Made by a program: the position numbers and the translations under genes | The notes under the pieces: model-generated | What the model was told of the DNA's origin: nothing | Databases searched by the model: none | The model's input: only the letters and a program-made list of their open reading frames with translations | Source of the DNA: Prevotellaceae bacterium UBA1720 | GTDB taxonomy: Bacteria; Bacteroidota; Bacteroidia; Bacteroidales; Bacteroidaceae | Reading direction: 5' to 3' | Assembly (NCBI GenBank): GCA_002317475.1 | Contig: DCIS01000112.1 | Span: 1-41,634 of the forward strand | DNA length: 41,634 bases | Shown: positions 8,459 through 16,631 of the stretch, piece after piece | Layout: each line of letters starts with the position of its first letter | Numbering within the stretch: position 1 is the first letter of the stretch

Positions 8459-9196
8459 ATGAAGTGCTTAATACTTGCAGCGGGTTATGCAACTCGTCTG
8501 TATCCATTGACCGAGAATTTCCCTAAACCACTTTTGAAGGTGGGTGACAAGACAATCCTTGACTGGCTCATCGATGATATTGATGGAGCAGGCCTGGTTG
8601 ATGAATATGTAGTAATCAGTAATCATAAGTTTGCTCATCATTTTCAGGAGTGGGCTCTCCAGAAAACTCAGAAGGTAACTGTGGTAGATGATGGAACATC
8701 GACCAACGAGACTCGTTTGGGTGCCGTATGTGACATTAAATTTGCCATTGACCAGTTGAGCCTGTCCGGCAACTTCCTTGTCATAGCTGGCGACAATGTG
8801 CTTGATTTCAGTTTGCAGAGATTCGTGCGCTATGCCGATGAGAAGCAAACCTCTTGCGTGATGCGCTTCCATGAACCAAATGAGGAAAGACTGCATAAGT
8901 GCGGTGTGCTGCAGATTGACGAGAAGGATGCCATTCTGAATATGGAGGAAAAACCTGCAGAACCGAAGAGTCACTGGTGTTGTCCACCTTTTTATTATTA
9001 TAAGGCGGAAGATGCTGCCCGTATCCCAGAAGCCATCCAAAACGGGTGTGGCACGGATGCTCCAGGTAGTTTCATTGCCTGGCTGTGCCAACAGACAACT
9101 GTTCATGCCATGGAAATGCCAGGAAAGCGCTATGACATAGGCAACCTACAAAGCTATGAGCAGGTACAACGTGAGTATCCCGGAATCATCAAATAA
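8459..9196 (+). CDS. Sugar-1-phosphate nucleotidylyltransferase
   Basis: Transfers a nucleotidyl group from NTP to a sugar 1-phosphate, giving an NDP-sugar and pyrophosphate. The 245-residue protein is a single Rossmann-like nucleotidyltransferase domain. It has the signature AAGYATRLYPLTENFPK at residues 7-23, the metal-binding GDN at 111-113 and the sugar-contact EEKP at 163-166. It lacks the extra C-terminal hexapeptide repeats of GlmU and is shorter than RfbA or GalU (about 290 residues). It lies 14 bases after the GHMP kinase, so the simplest reading is that it activates the kinase product, making UDP-galacturonate if the kinase is a galacturonokinase. Nucleotide preference cannot be read from sequence. 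Confidence 0.87.
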   Translation: MKCLILAAGYATRLYPLTENFPKPLLKVGDKTILDWLIDDIDGAGLVDEYVVISNHKFAHHFQEWALQKTQKVTVVDDGTSTNETRLGAVCDIKFAIDQLSLSGNFLVIAGDNVLDFSLQRFVRYADEKQTSCVMRFHEPNEERLHKCGVLQIDEKDAILNMEEKPAEPKSHWCCPPFYYYKAEDAARIPEAIQNGCGTDAPGSFIAWLCQQTTVHAMEMPGKRYDIGNLQSYEQVQREYPGIIK

Positions 9197-9282
9197 CAAC
9201 ACAACAGATAAGTAAGTGATCAAAATTAGCTTTATAATAGATATGCTCAATTTTGGTGCAGATTTGTCGCGTTTTTGAGGGC

Positions 9283-9298
9283 GTGATGTGGACATCAC
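9283..9298 (+). other. Short palindrome upstream of the epimerase gene
   Basis: The stretch GTGATGTGGACATCAC is a perfect 16-bp palindrome in the 148-base gap between the nucleotidylyltransferase and the epimerase, the longest gap in this part of the operon. It could be a small hairpin or a protein-binding site. The rest of the gap (9197-9344) shows no clear promoter, terminator or small gene. Confidence 0.35.
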
Positions 9299-9344
9299 AA
9301 CCGAGAAAAGGTGGCGGAGATGCCCAAAAGGGAGTATATATATT

Positions 9345-10469
9345 ATGAGAAGTCATTTACTTAAACATTATAAAGATAAATTTGATTACTTACTTATGGT
9401 TCAGTATAATGTCAATCTTGAGGGCAAGACTGTCCTCGTAACGGGTGCTGCAGGTTTCATTGGTTCAAACCTTGTAAAGCGACTGTTCCAAGATGTAAAG
9501 AATATCCGAGTTGTAGGTCTGGATTCCATTACAGACTACTATGACGTAAACATCAAGTATGAGCGTTTGAGTGAGATAGACTCACAAGTTGCAGAAGGTT
9601 CCAGTTGGAAGTTTGTGAAAGCCAATCTTGCTGATAAGCCAACGATTGATGCACTTTTCGAGGAGGAAAAGTTTACGGTAGTCGTAAACCTGGCGGCACA
9701 GGCAGGTGTGCGCTATTCTATCACCAACCCTGGTTCATACATAGAGAGCAACCTCATTGGCTTCTACAACATCCTTGAAGCATGCCGCAACCATGAGGTA
9801 GAGCACCTTGTCTATGCATCATCATCGTCTGTCTATGGCACAAACAAAAAGGTACCATATTCAACAGACGACAAGGTGGACAACCCCGTTTCGCTCTATG
9901 CCGCTACCAAGAAAAGCAATGAGCTGATGGCGCACGCATACAGCAAGCTCTACAACATCCCATCAACGGGTCTCCGCTTCTTTACGGTATATGGTCCTGC
10001 AGGCCGACCAGACATGGCCTATTTTGGCTTCACGAACAAACTGCGAGAAGGAAAGACCATACAGATCTTTAATTATGGCAACTGCAAACGCGACTTTACC
10101 TACGTGGATGATATTGTAGAAGGTGTAGTACGCATCATGCAACATGCTCCAGAGAAAGAAAATGGAGAAGACGGTCTGCCCATCCCTCCCTACAAGGTAT
10201 ATAATATCGGTAACAACAGCCCTGAGAATCTCCTTGATTTCGTTACCATCCTGCAAGAGGAACTGATTGCCGCAAAGGTCTTACCTGCTGACTACGATTT
10301 TGAGTCACATAAAGAACTTGTACCTATGCAACCAGGGGACGTCCCCGTGACGTTTGCCGATACAACGCCTCTGGAACAAGATTTCGGATTTAGACCCGCA
10401 ACTCCACTCCGCGACGGTCTTCGCTCCTTTGCACAATGGTACGCAAAGTACTATGGGACAGCAGAATAA
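9345..10469 (+). CDS. UDP-glucuronate 4-epimerase (SDR family)
   Basis: NAD-dependent epimerase that interconverts UDP-glucuronate and UDP-galacturonate. With the start at 9345 the protein has 374 residues. It shows the NAD-binding GAAGFIG at residues 34-40, the serine-rich ASSSSVYG near 159-165, and the catalytic Tyr185/Lys189 (YAATK). AAQAGVRYSITNPGSYIESN and RFFTVYGPAGRPDMA are typical of the LpsL/Cap1J-type UDP-GlcA 4-epimerases. The start is uncertain: the frame opens at a GTG (9288), while ATG codons at 9345 and 9396 are more plausible. The 9345 ATG follows a purine-rich GGGAG, whereas 9396 gives a conventional N-terminus. Together with the kinase and nucleotidylyltransferase it completes a uronic-acid nucleotide-sugar module. 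Confidence 0.92.
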   Translation: MRSHLLKHYKDKFDYLLMVQYNVNLEGKTVLVTGAAGFIGSNLVKRLFQDVKNIRVVGLDSITDYYDVNIKYERLSEIDSQVAEGSSWKFVKANLADKPTIDALFEEEKFTVVVNLAAQAGVRYSITNPGSYIESNLIGFYNILEACRNHEVEHLVYASSSSVYGTNKKVPYSTDDKVDNPVSLYAATKKSNELMAHAYSKLYNIPSTGLRFFTVYGPAGRPDMAYFGFTNKLREGKTIQIFNYGNCKRDFTYVDDIVEGVVRIMQHAPEKENGEDGLPIPPYKVYNIGNNSPENLLDFVTILQEELIAAKVLPADYDFESHKELVPMQPGDVPVTFADTTPLEQDFGFRPATPLRDGLRSFAQWYAKYYGTAE

Positions 10470-10527
10470 AACTGAATAAGACCAAGAAGAATGCCAAGTG
10501 ACACAACATCTGGCATTAACTTTGTAC

Positions 10528-11529
10528 ATGAAAAGAATATCTTATTTCAACAAGCTTTTACTTCGCTATCAACAATTTGGTGGATGGAAGTTAATTAAAG
10601 CTTACTACAGACTGGGCATTGCAAGTGGATTAGTAAAAGAATTAGTATTTTGTGCAATAAAAGGAAAACCGTTCAAGAGTTGCTACACATTTGTTTCAGT
10701 CAAAATGTGCAAATACCTTTCTGACAGATATGCAGAACAGGCTAAATGCCTTTCCAAAAAATACAATGAAAACGATTCGCAAGTAGTAGAATTTGAAGAT
10801 CGAAACAGAATCTGGTTTTGCTGGTTACAAGGAATGGACAATGCACCCGATTTGGTAAAAGCATGCTTAGAATCACTGAAGAGAAATCTACCCAATAACC
10901 CAATAACAATCATTTCCAGACACAACTACTCCGATTTTATCTCTCTGCCTGACGATATCGTTCAAAAGTATAAAACAGGAACGATACCACATGCCATGTT
11001 TAGTGATCTTATTAGATTAGAACTTTTAATCAAATATGGAGGCACGTGGATTGATTCAACAGTCCTATGTACAAATGGAGAACTTGAAGGCGTGAAGAAA
11101 ATTATGAGTTGCAATCTGTTCTTTTTCCAATATCGGGATTGCAATACGATGGCACTCAGGGGAATTGGCAATTGGTTCATTTCTGCCGACAAAGGTTCCA
11201 TGATGCTACAGGCAGTGCGGGACATGTTGTTCCAGTATTGGCGGGATCATGATTGCGTCACGTACTATTATATTTTCCATCATTTCTTTATGATGCTGGT
11301 GCCTTATTATCCCAAAAGTATGCAGGCTATGCCAAAAGCCACAGCTAATAAACTACTATTTTTAGACACAAAGATGGGGGAAGATCTTGATATTAACCGT
11401 TTTCACGCATTTACTAGCAAGATTCCATTTCACAAACTGAATTATAGAGTGGATACCGCTGTTAAAAAGGATCCTAACAACATCTATCACTATATCATAA
11501 ACGAATACAACCAACGAGATGACAAATAA
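10528..11529 (+). CDS. Capsular polysaccharide glycosyltransferase (Caps_synth / DxD sugar-binding type)
   Basis: Glycosyltransferase of 333 residues related to the Caps_synth and Gly_transf_sug families. Visible features are RIWFCWLQGMDNAPDLV (residues 94-110), the SDLIRLELLIKYGGTWID block at 159-176 that carries the DxD-like metal site, and a C-terminal HAF..KIPFHKLNY segment. It would act on the cytoplasmic side of the inner membrane to extend the repeat unit. The frame opens earlier at 10498, but the ATG at 10528 (MKRISYFNK) is preferred. TAACTTTG, a match to the Bacteroidetes -7 consensus, lies at 10517-10524, too close to the ATG to be convincing as a promoter. The gene is A/T-rich compared with its neighbours and overlaps the next gene by 11 bases. 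Confidence 0.83.
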   Translation: MKRISYFNKLLLRYQQFGGWKLIKAYYRLGIASGLVKELVFCAIKGKPFKSCYTFVSVKMCKYLSDRYAEQAKCLSKKYNENDSQVVEFEDRNRIWFCWLQGMDNAPDLVKACLESLKRNLPNNPITIISRHNYSDFISLPDDIVQKYKTGTIPHAMFSDLIRLELLIKYGGTWIDSTVLCTNGELEGVKKIMSCNLFFFQYRDCNTMALRGIGNWFISADKGSMMLQAVRDMLFQYWRDHDCVTYYYIFHHFFMMLVPYYPKSMQAMPKATANKLLFLDTKMGEDLDINRFHAFTSKIPFHKLNYRVDTAVKKDPNNIYHYIINEYNQRDDK

Positions 11530-12916
11530 CACAACATCTGATGGAACCCTGAAATGGCTGGTGCTGGCTGGAGAACTGGCAGTGGTGAATCTGGCATTAG
11601 GATGTATAGAGTATTACTACTGGCTAACATCACATGACACGCCACCTCACTTTAAAAGACTGATGGTCTTGATGAGTCTGGTGTATGCATTCTGCGGTGC
11701 CCAGAACAAGTATAACATACACAGTAGGTTCGTGCGATTTGACCAGTTGGTCAGAAGTCTGTTCGTAACGCTGTTCTGGTTTACCATAATAAGCGTCATC
11801 ATGCTTTGGGTATTCCGCTGGCCTCTGTTTACGGTACAATTCATGTTGCCCTTCTACCTGAGCATCTGGATAGCTGTAGCCGTATATAGATGGGCACTGA
11901 GACAAGTGATCAAAAGATATCGCTCACGAGGTGGAAATAGCATGAGAGTGGCATTCGTAGGTGACATCAAGATTGCCAAGAGTCTCTATGAATTCATGAA
12001 AATGCCATACACGGGATACCAGTTAAAGGGGTATTTTGCCGAATCACCCTATGAAGGCTATCCCGAAAGTGATTATCTAGGAAAGCCAAGTGATGTGCCC
12101 CAAATGATTGAGAAGGGCGAACTGAGTCTACATGAGATGTACTGTTGCCTTCCTGCCTCACAAAACCCATTGATACGTGAAATCCTGAAGGCATGTGAAG
12201 GTAATCTGATCCGCTATAACCACATCCCACCCTCATTCAACTACCAACGCCACAATATGGCTTTCGAACAGCAGGAGGGTGTACCTGTGCTTCATTTCCA
12301 TTACGAACCACTCTCATTTTTGGGTAACAGAATAGTGAAGAGAACCTTTGACCTGGTCTTCTCAACTATTTTCTTGCTAACGGTTTTCCCCATCGTATTA
12401 CTAGTTTTTGGAACGGCAATCAAACTGTCATCACCCGGTCCTATCTTCTTCAAGCAGAAGAGAAGCGGACTGAAGGGCAAGGAGTTCTGGTGTCTGAAAT
12501 TCCGCTCGATGAAGGTGAATGCTGATAGTGACAAAGTGCAGGCTACCAAGAATGACCCAAGAAAGACCAAGATTGGCGAACTGATGAGAAAGACCAGCGT
12601 AGATGAACTACCTCAGTTTATCAATGTCTGGCTGGGAGACATGAGTGTCGTCGGTCCCCGACCTCACATGGTCGCCCATACGGAACAATACTCAGAACTC
12701 ATCGGCAACTACATGGTGAGACATTTTGCAAAACCCGGTGTAACAGGATGGGCACAGGTAACAGGCTACCGTGGTGAAACCAAGGAACTGTGGCAGATGC
12801 AAGGACGAGTAGAAAGGGACATCTGGTACATAGAGCATTGGTCATTCCTGCTGGATATCTCGATCATCATCCGTACCGTAACCAATGCCATCAGGGGAGA
12901 GCAAAACGCATACTAA
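11519..12916 (+). CDS. Polyprenyl-phosphate sugar-1-phosphate transferase (initiating transferase, WcaJ/WbaP type)
   Basis: Integral membrane phosphoglycosyltransferase that moves a sugar-1-phosphate from a nucleotide sugar to undecaprenyl phosphate, the first step of repeat-unit assembly. The 465-residue protein has several N-terminal transmembrane segments, a central Rossmann-like region (RVAFVGDIKIAKSL), and a C-terminal bacterial sugar transferase domain. That domain shows FFKQKRSGLKGKEFWCLKFRSM, the catalytic-type SVDELPQFINVWLGDMSVVGPRP segment, and PGVTGWAQVTGYRGET. Its start codon lies within the last 11 bases of the preceding gene, so translation is probably coupled. It is the last plus-strand gene of the locus; only 42 bases separate it from the convergent AraC-type gene, and no clear terminator is visible there. 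Confidence 0.94.
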   Translation: MTNNTTSDGTLKWLVLAGELAVVNLALGCIEYYYWLTSHDTPPHFKRLMVLMSLVYAFCGAQNKYNIHSRFVRFDQLVRSLFVTLFWFTIISVIMLWVFRWPLFTVQFMLPFYLSIWIAVAVYRWALRQVIKRYRSRGGNSMRVAFVGDIKIAKSLYEFMKMPYTGYQLKGYFAESPYEGYPESDYLGKPSDVPQMIEKGELSLHEMYCCLPASQNPLIREILKACEGNLIRYNHIPPSFNYQRHNMAFEQQEGVPVLHFHYEPLSFLGNRIVKRTFDLVFSTIFLLTVFPIVLLVFGTAIKLSSPGPIFFKQKRSGLKGKEFWCLKFRSMKVNADSDKVQATKNDPRKTKIGELMRKTSVDELPQFINVWLGDMSVVGPRPHMVAHTEQYSELIGNYMVRHFAKPGVTGWAQVTGYRGETKELWQMQGRVERDIWYIEHWSFLLDISIIIRTVTNAIRGEQNAY

Positions 12917-12958
12917 ACAGCACATCAATCTGTGAATCTCATTGTACGAAGGCTGAAT

Positions 12959-13831
12959 CTATCTCTTGACACTACGGTATTCATGACGGTATCTGCTGGG
13001 AGACTTTGATGTGTATTGCTTAAAGTACTTCCCGAAAAAAGACTGGGAAGGGAAATTCAATTCGGCAGAGATCTCCTTGATTGAAGCATCACTATGTGAG
13101 AGCATCTGTTTGGCATTGCTGATAACCATACTGACAATCCAGTGCAATGCAGACTTCCCTGATTTTTCCTTGATAACAGAAGAGAAGTAACGGGGAGTGA
13201 GACATTGCTGGTCAGCATAGAACGACACCTCACGTTCACGACGATAATTCTTGTGCAGAGAGACCATAAAGGTCTGGAAGATACGCTCCTTGGTGTCCTG
13301 AACCTGAGTCTCAATGGGGTGATTGATGAAATAGTCATATAGGAGTTCATTGAAGAATGCTTCCGCGAGGCATTCAACCTGGCGTTTCATGATATTACGT
13401 CCTGGAGCATTTTCGTCCATCCCTTTGACTTCAATCTCGCGTCTCTCCAGCAGAGAGGCCATTTCCTCAACACGCGCTTGTTGTTCAGGTAGAAGTGATA
13501 TGCAAGGTTTATCACGAACTATCAAGACACTCTTCATTGAAACGGCTTTCTCAATAAGAGGCAGGATAAAGTCAAGATCGCTCTTGAAAACAATACCTTC
13601 GAGGTCTGAACTCCACTCTATGACATTGACGAAAGTGGAAGGTACATAAAGGTACATGTCACCTGCGCGAACAACATAAGTCTGTTCATCCAGACAAACT
13701 TTTACCCATCCCCGCTTGCAAAGGAAAAACCCACAAGCAGCAACCCGGGAATCCAGACGTCCATTGGCGTCAAGATAACTTTCCATTTCATTGATGGAGA
13801 TCTTCTCAAAGGGACAATTGATGCGTTTCAT
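12959..13831 (-). CDS. AraC-family transcriptional regulator
   Basis: Transcription factor of 290 residues. The N-terminal part looks like a cupin-type ligand-binding or dimerisation region (VAACGFFLCKRGWVKVCLD, GDMYLYVPSTF). The C-terminal part is an AraC double helix-turn-helix domain, seen in SFYADQQCLTPRYFSSVIKEKSGKSALHWI, SIKEISAELNFPSQSFFGKYFKQYTSKSPSRYR. It is transcribed away from the TolC-HlyD-permease operon and is probably its local regulator. The 230-base shared upstream region carries a 16-bp inverted repeat positioned to serve both promoters (see 13892-13962). The inducer is not known; a substrate of the pump such as a bile acid, fatty acid or drug is a reasonable guess only. 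Confidence 0.93.
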   Translation of the reverse strand: MKRINCPFEKISINEMESYLDANGRLDSRVAACGFFLCKRGWVKVCLDEQTYVVRAGDMYLYVPSTFVNVIEWSSDLEGIVFKSDLDFILPLIEKAVSMKSVLIVRDKPCISLLPEQQARVEEMASLLERREIEVKGMDENAPGRNIMKRQVECLAEAFFNELLYDYFINHPIETQVQDTKERIFQTFMVSLHKNYRREREVSFYADQQCLTPRYFSSVIKEKSGKSALHWIVSMVISNAKQMLSHSDASIKEISAELNFPSQSFFGKYFKQYTSKSPSRYRHEYRSVKR

Positions 13832-13877
13832 GTGACGGTGTAAGGGATACGTTTTCTCTCTAATGATTACTTCAGTG

Positions 13878-13910
13878 CAAATATAGTCATTATTGTTCTA
13901 TTTCTACAAC
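13878..13910 (-). promoter_or_regulatory. Candidate promoter of the AraC-type regulator gene
   Basis: Read on the minus strand, 13885-13878 is TATATTTG, a full match to the Bacteroidetes -7 element TAnnTTTG. 21 bases upstream is GTTG (13910-13907), close to the -33 TTTG/TTG element. The regulator ATG lies about 46 bases downstream. The left half of the inverted repeat sits between the two elements. Confidence 0.6.
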
Positions 13911-13962
13911 TATTTTGGCAATTTTAACTAAAAAAGTATCCGAAAAGTACAAATAGAACAAT
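13892..13962. promoter_or_regulatory. Inverted-repeat operator between the AraC regulator and the efflux operon
   Basis: ATTGTTCTATTTCTAC at 13892-13907 faces GTACAAATAGAACAAT at 13947-13962. The arms match at 15 of 16 positions, including 12 in a row. The centres are about 55 bases apart. The left arm lies inside the regulator's own predicted promoter; the right arm lies about 20 bases upstream of the predicted -33 region of the efflux operon. This is the layout expected for an AraC-type protein that represses itself and activates the divergent operon. Confidence 0.72.
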
Positions 13963-13980
13963 CCAAACGGATTTTGGGTC

Positions 13981-14011
13981 TTTTAAGCGGGAAGAAAAAG
14001 CAGTAATTTTG
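13981..14011 (+). promoter_or_regulatory. Candidate promoter of the TolC-HlyD-permease operon
   Basis: TAATTTTG at 14004-14011 matches the Bacteroidetes -7 consensus TAnnTTTG. A TTTT at 13981-13984, 19 bases upstream, is an imperfect -33 element, consistent with a promoter that needs an activator. Transcription would start near 14018, leaving a leader of about 44 bases before the first ATG. Confidence 0.6.
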
Positions 14012-14061
14012 CAGCGTCAAAACAGAGGAGGCTGTTTTAACACTTAAAATGTCAACAAAAA

Positions 14062-15603
14062 ATGAATAATATGAAAAAGATTTTGAGCATCGTCTGTATG
14101 CCAATGGCCATGCTACTCCTTGCAACTCCTGTTTCTGCACAAAACGTGCTGACACTGGATGAGTGCCGAGCAAAAGCCTTGGCCCACAACAAGGAGATGC
14201 AGATGGCAAATGTCTCACGCGAAAAGGCTTATTATGAACGCAAGGCAGCTTTCACTAATTATCTGCCAAAGGTAGACCTCATCGGCACTTACCAACGAAC
14301 AAGCAAAAAGATCAGCCTGCTGAGTGATGAGCAAAAGAGCGATTTGTCGAATTTGGGAACTGGGCTGGTTACTACAGCGCAGCAAAGTGCTGCTCAGAGC
14401 GGTCTTTCTCAGACCATGCAGCAGGTTGCAGGACAGATCATCCAGGCCAATCCCAACCTGGCTCCACTTATCCAGCAAACGATGAATACCGCAACGCAAT
14501 ATACTCAGGTATTTGCACAGCAAGCAGCACAAAGCCTGAATGCTGTAGGTCAAAAGCTGGTAGACGCGCTGGATACTGATACCCGAAATGCTGGAATAAT
14601 CAGTGTCATGTTTACCCAACCTCTCTACATGGGTGGCAAGATTCGTGCATACGACAAAATCACTCACTATTCCGAGGAACTTGCCGGCGAGAAGCTCCGT
14701 CTGGAAGAGCAATCCATCATCCTTGACGTCGACAAGGCATATTGGCAGGTAGTATCGCTGACCAACAAGCGCAAACTGGCAGAAGGATATCGCGACTTGC
14801 TGAAAAAGCTCGATGAGGATGTCAAGAAGATGATTCAAGAGGGCGTCGCAACAAAGTCAAACGAACTGGCTGTCAGCGTGAAACTGAATGAAGCAGAGAT
14901 GACCTTGATGCGCATTGACGATGGTCTGGTGCTCAGTCGTATGTTGTTGGCTCAGACTTGTGGCATGGAACTGGATGCCGTACCCCAACTGGCAGACGAA
15001 AATCTGGAGGGGATCACCGTACAATTGCAGAATCTTGATGGTGACACGGAGGAAGCTCTGGCCAACCGTCCCGAACTGAAGCAATTGGACCTCGCTACAC
15101 AGATGCTTAATGAAAAAGCAAAGATTGTACGTAGTGAGCATCTACCCACCCTGGCTTTAACCGGTGGTTACTTAAGCACCTACCCCTCTCTGACCAATGG
15201 TTTTGAGAAAAGATTCCGTGGAATGTGGAATGTAGGAATTTCGCTGAAAGCTCCCGTATGGGACTGGGGAGGAAATCACTACAAGGTGAAGGCTGCAAAA
15301 GCTGACGTCACACTGAACACCCTTCGCGCAGATGAGGCCAGGGAGAAAATCCAACTGCAAGTTAAGCAAAGCGCTTATGCTGTCAACGAGGCCAATCGAA
15401 AACTGGAACTCTCATCTAAGAACCTGGAGAAGGCCGAGGAGAATCTCCGCGTTGCTCGTATCGGATTTGCTGAGGGTATGATTCCCACCAGTGATCTGCT
15501 GGCAGCACAAACCGCATGGTTGAGCGCAGAAAGCGACAAGATTGACTCTCAAATAGACATCCGTTTAACACAAGCCGCATACAACAAGGCGATTGGCAAA
15601 TAA
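14062..15603 (+). CDS. TolC-like outer membrane efflux channel
   Basis: Outer membrane factor of 513 residues with a cleavable signal peptide (MKKILSIVCMPMAMLLLATPVSAQN). The repeated alpha-helical OMF layout is visible: LTLDECRAKALAHNKEMQMANVSREKAYYERKAAF at the start of repeat 1, and a second copy around NRPELKQLDLATQMLNEKAKIVRSEHLPTLALTGGY, with the conserved AEGMIPTSDLLAAQTAWLSAE near the end. It is the exit duct of the pump formed with the adaptor and permeases downstream. The frame opens at ATG 14062; ATG 14071 (MKKILS) would give a slightly shorter signal peptide. A glutamine- and alanine-rich stretch at roughly residues 100-175 is longer than in E. coli TolC. Confidence 0.93.
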   Translation: MNNMKKILSIVCMPMAMLLLATPVSAQNVLTLDECRAKALAHNKEMQMANVSREKAYYERKAAFTNYLPKVDLIGTYQRTSKKISLLSDEQKSDLSNLGTGLVTTAQQSAAQSGLSQTMQQVAGQIIQANPNLAPLIQQTMNTATQYTQVFAQQAAQSLNAVGQKLVDALDTDTRNAGIISVMFTQPLYMGGKIRAYDKITHYSEELAGEKLRLEEQSIILDVDKAYWQVVSLTNKRKLAEGYRDLLKKLDEDVKKMIQEGVATKSNELAVSVKLNEAEMTLMRIDDGLVLSRMLLAQTCGMELDAVPQLADENLEGITVQLQNLDGDTEEALANRPELKQLDLATQMLNEKAKIVRSEHLPTLALTGGYLSTYPSLTNGFEKRFRGMWNVGISLKAPVWDWGGNHYKVKAAKADVTLNTLRADEAREKIQLQVKQSAYAVNEANRKLELSSKNLEKAEENLRVARIGFAEGMIPTSDLLAAQTAWLSAESDKIDSQIDIRLTQAAYNKAIGK

Positions 15604-15631
15604 TTAATCAAGAAAACAAAACACAAGAAAT

Positions 15632-16612
15632 ATGGAAAAGACAAAGCCCAATTACATTCCCGCACTTTTACTGATCATTGGTGTTGTTGCCATTGCAGCT
15701 GTTTGCGGATTCTATGCTTTCTCTGAGACTGACACCACTATCCAGGGACAAGCAGAAGTTACAGAATACAGAGTAAGTAGCAAGGTGCCTGGACGCATCC
15801 AGCAGATTCTCGTTGAAGAGGGTCAGATGGTTAAGGCTGGCGACACACTGGCTATTCTTGAGGCTCCCGAGGTTCAGGCAAAACTCTCACAGGCAGAGGC
15901 TGCAGAAGAGGGTGCTGCCGCTATCACCCGCAAAGCAGAGAAGGGTGCACGAGAGGAGCAGATCCGCGGTGCATTTGAAATGTGGCAGAAAGCCATTGCA
16001 GGACGTGAGGTAATGGTAAAAAGCTACGAGCGCGTGAAGCGTCTGTATGACGAAGGTGTACTGACCGCTCAGAAGTTGGACGAAGTAACAGCCCAGCGTG
16101 ATGCTGCCATCGCCACAGAAAAAGCTGCAAAGTCTCAGTATGACTTAGCAAAGAATGGTGCTCAGCAGGAAGACAAGGAAGCTGCTCGTGCACAGCAGAA
16201 TCGCGCACAAGGTGCTATCGCTGAGGTAAACAGTTACCTTAACGAGACTATCCTGACTGCTCAACTGGACGGCGAGGTAACAGATATTTTCCCCAGCATT
16301 GGCGAACTTGTTGGTACTGGCGCACCTGTGATGAACGTAGCACTGGTTGATAAGATCTGGGTCACTTTCAATGTACGTGAGGACAAACTGGCATCTTTCA
16401 AGATGGGCGACGTTATTGAGGTTAGCGCTCCCGCATTGGGCGAGAAGACCTTCAAGGTGAAGATCACCAACATGAAGGATCTTGGTTCATATGCTGCATG
16501 GAAGGCTACCAAGACCACCGGTCAGTATGACATGAAGACCTTCTCCGTTAAGGCTGTTCCTACAGAAAAAGTAGATGGCCTGCGTGCTGGCATGACCGTT
16601 CTGATGAAATAA
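15632..16612 (+). CDS. HlyD/EmrA-type periplasmic adaptor (membrane fusion protein)
   Basis: Adaptor of 326 residues that links the inner-membrane permeases to the outer-membrane channel. It has one N-terminal membrane anchor (YIPALLLIIGVVAIAAVCGFYAF) and a biotinyl-lipoyl half-motif (VSSKVPGRIQQILVEEGQMVKAGDTLAILEAPE). A long alpha-helical hairpin, rich in Ala, Glu and Lys, spans about residues 80-205; the second lipoyl half with a beta-barrel follows (TAQLDGEVTDIFPSIGELVGTGAPVMNVALVD). The layout is closest to YbhG/YhiI-type adaptors that work with ABC-2 permeases. It lies 28 bases after the channel gene. A shadow frame inside it is not considered real. Confidence 0.93.
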   Translation: MEKTKPNYIPALLLIIGVVAIAAVCGFYAFSETDTTIQGQAEVTEYRVSSKVPGRIQQILVEEGQMVKAGDTLAILEAPEVQAKLSQAEAAEEGAAAITRKAEKGAREEQIRGAFEMWQKAIAGREVMVKSYERVKRLYDEGVLTAQKLDEVTAQRDAAIATEKAAKSQYDLAKNGAQQEDKEAARAQQNRAQGAIAEVNSYLNETILTAQLDGEVTDIFPSIGELVGTGAPVMNVALVDKIWVTFNVREDKLASFKMGDVIEVSAPALGEKTFKVKITNMKDLGSYAAWKATKTTGQYDMKTFSVKAVPTEKVDGLRAGMTVLMK

Positions 16613-16631
16613 CCCAAGAAGCAACCTTGAG

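Noticed and set aside
9283..9330. Possible ops/JUMPstart-like antitermination element near GGTGGCGGAGATG
   Set aside because: The match to GGCGGTAG is only partial, and it sits inside the operon, not in the leader.
10517..10524. TAACTTTG as a promoter for the Caps_synth gene
   Set aside because: It matches the -7 consensus, but it lies four bases before the ATG with no convincing -33 element, so it is listed only as a possibility.
15924..16208. Open frames on both strands within the HlyD adaptor gene
   Set aside because: They fall entirely inside the helical-hairpin coding region, have low-complexity composition and lie in conflict with a clearly recognised gene.
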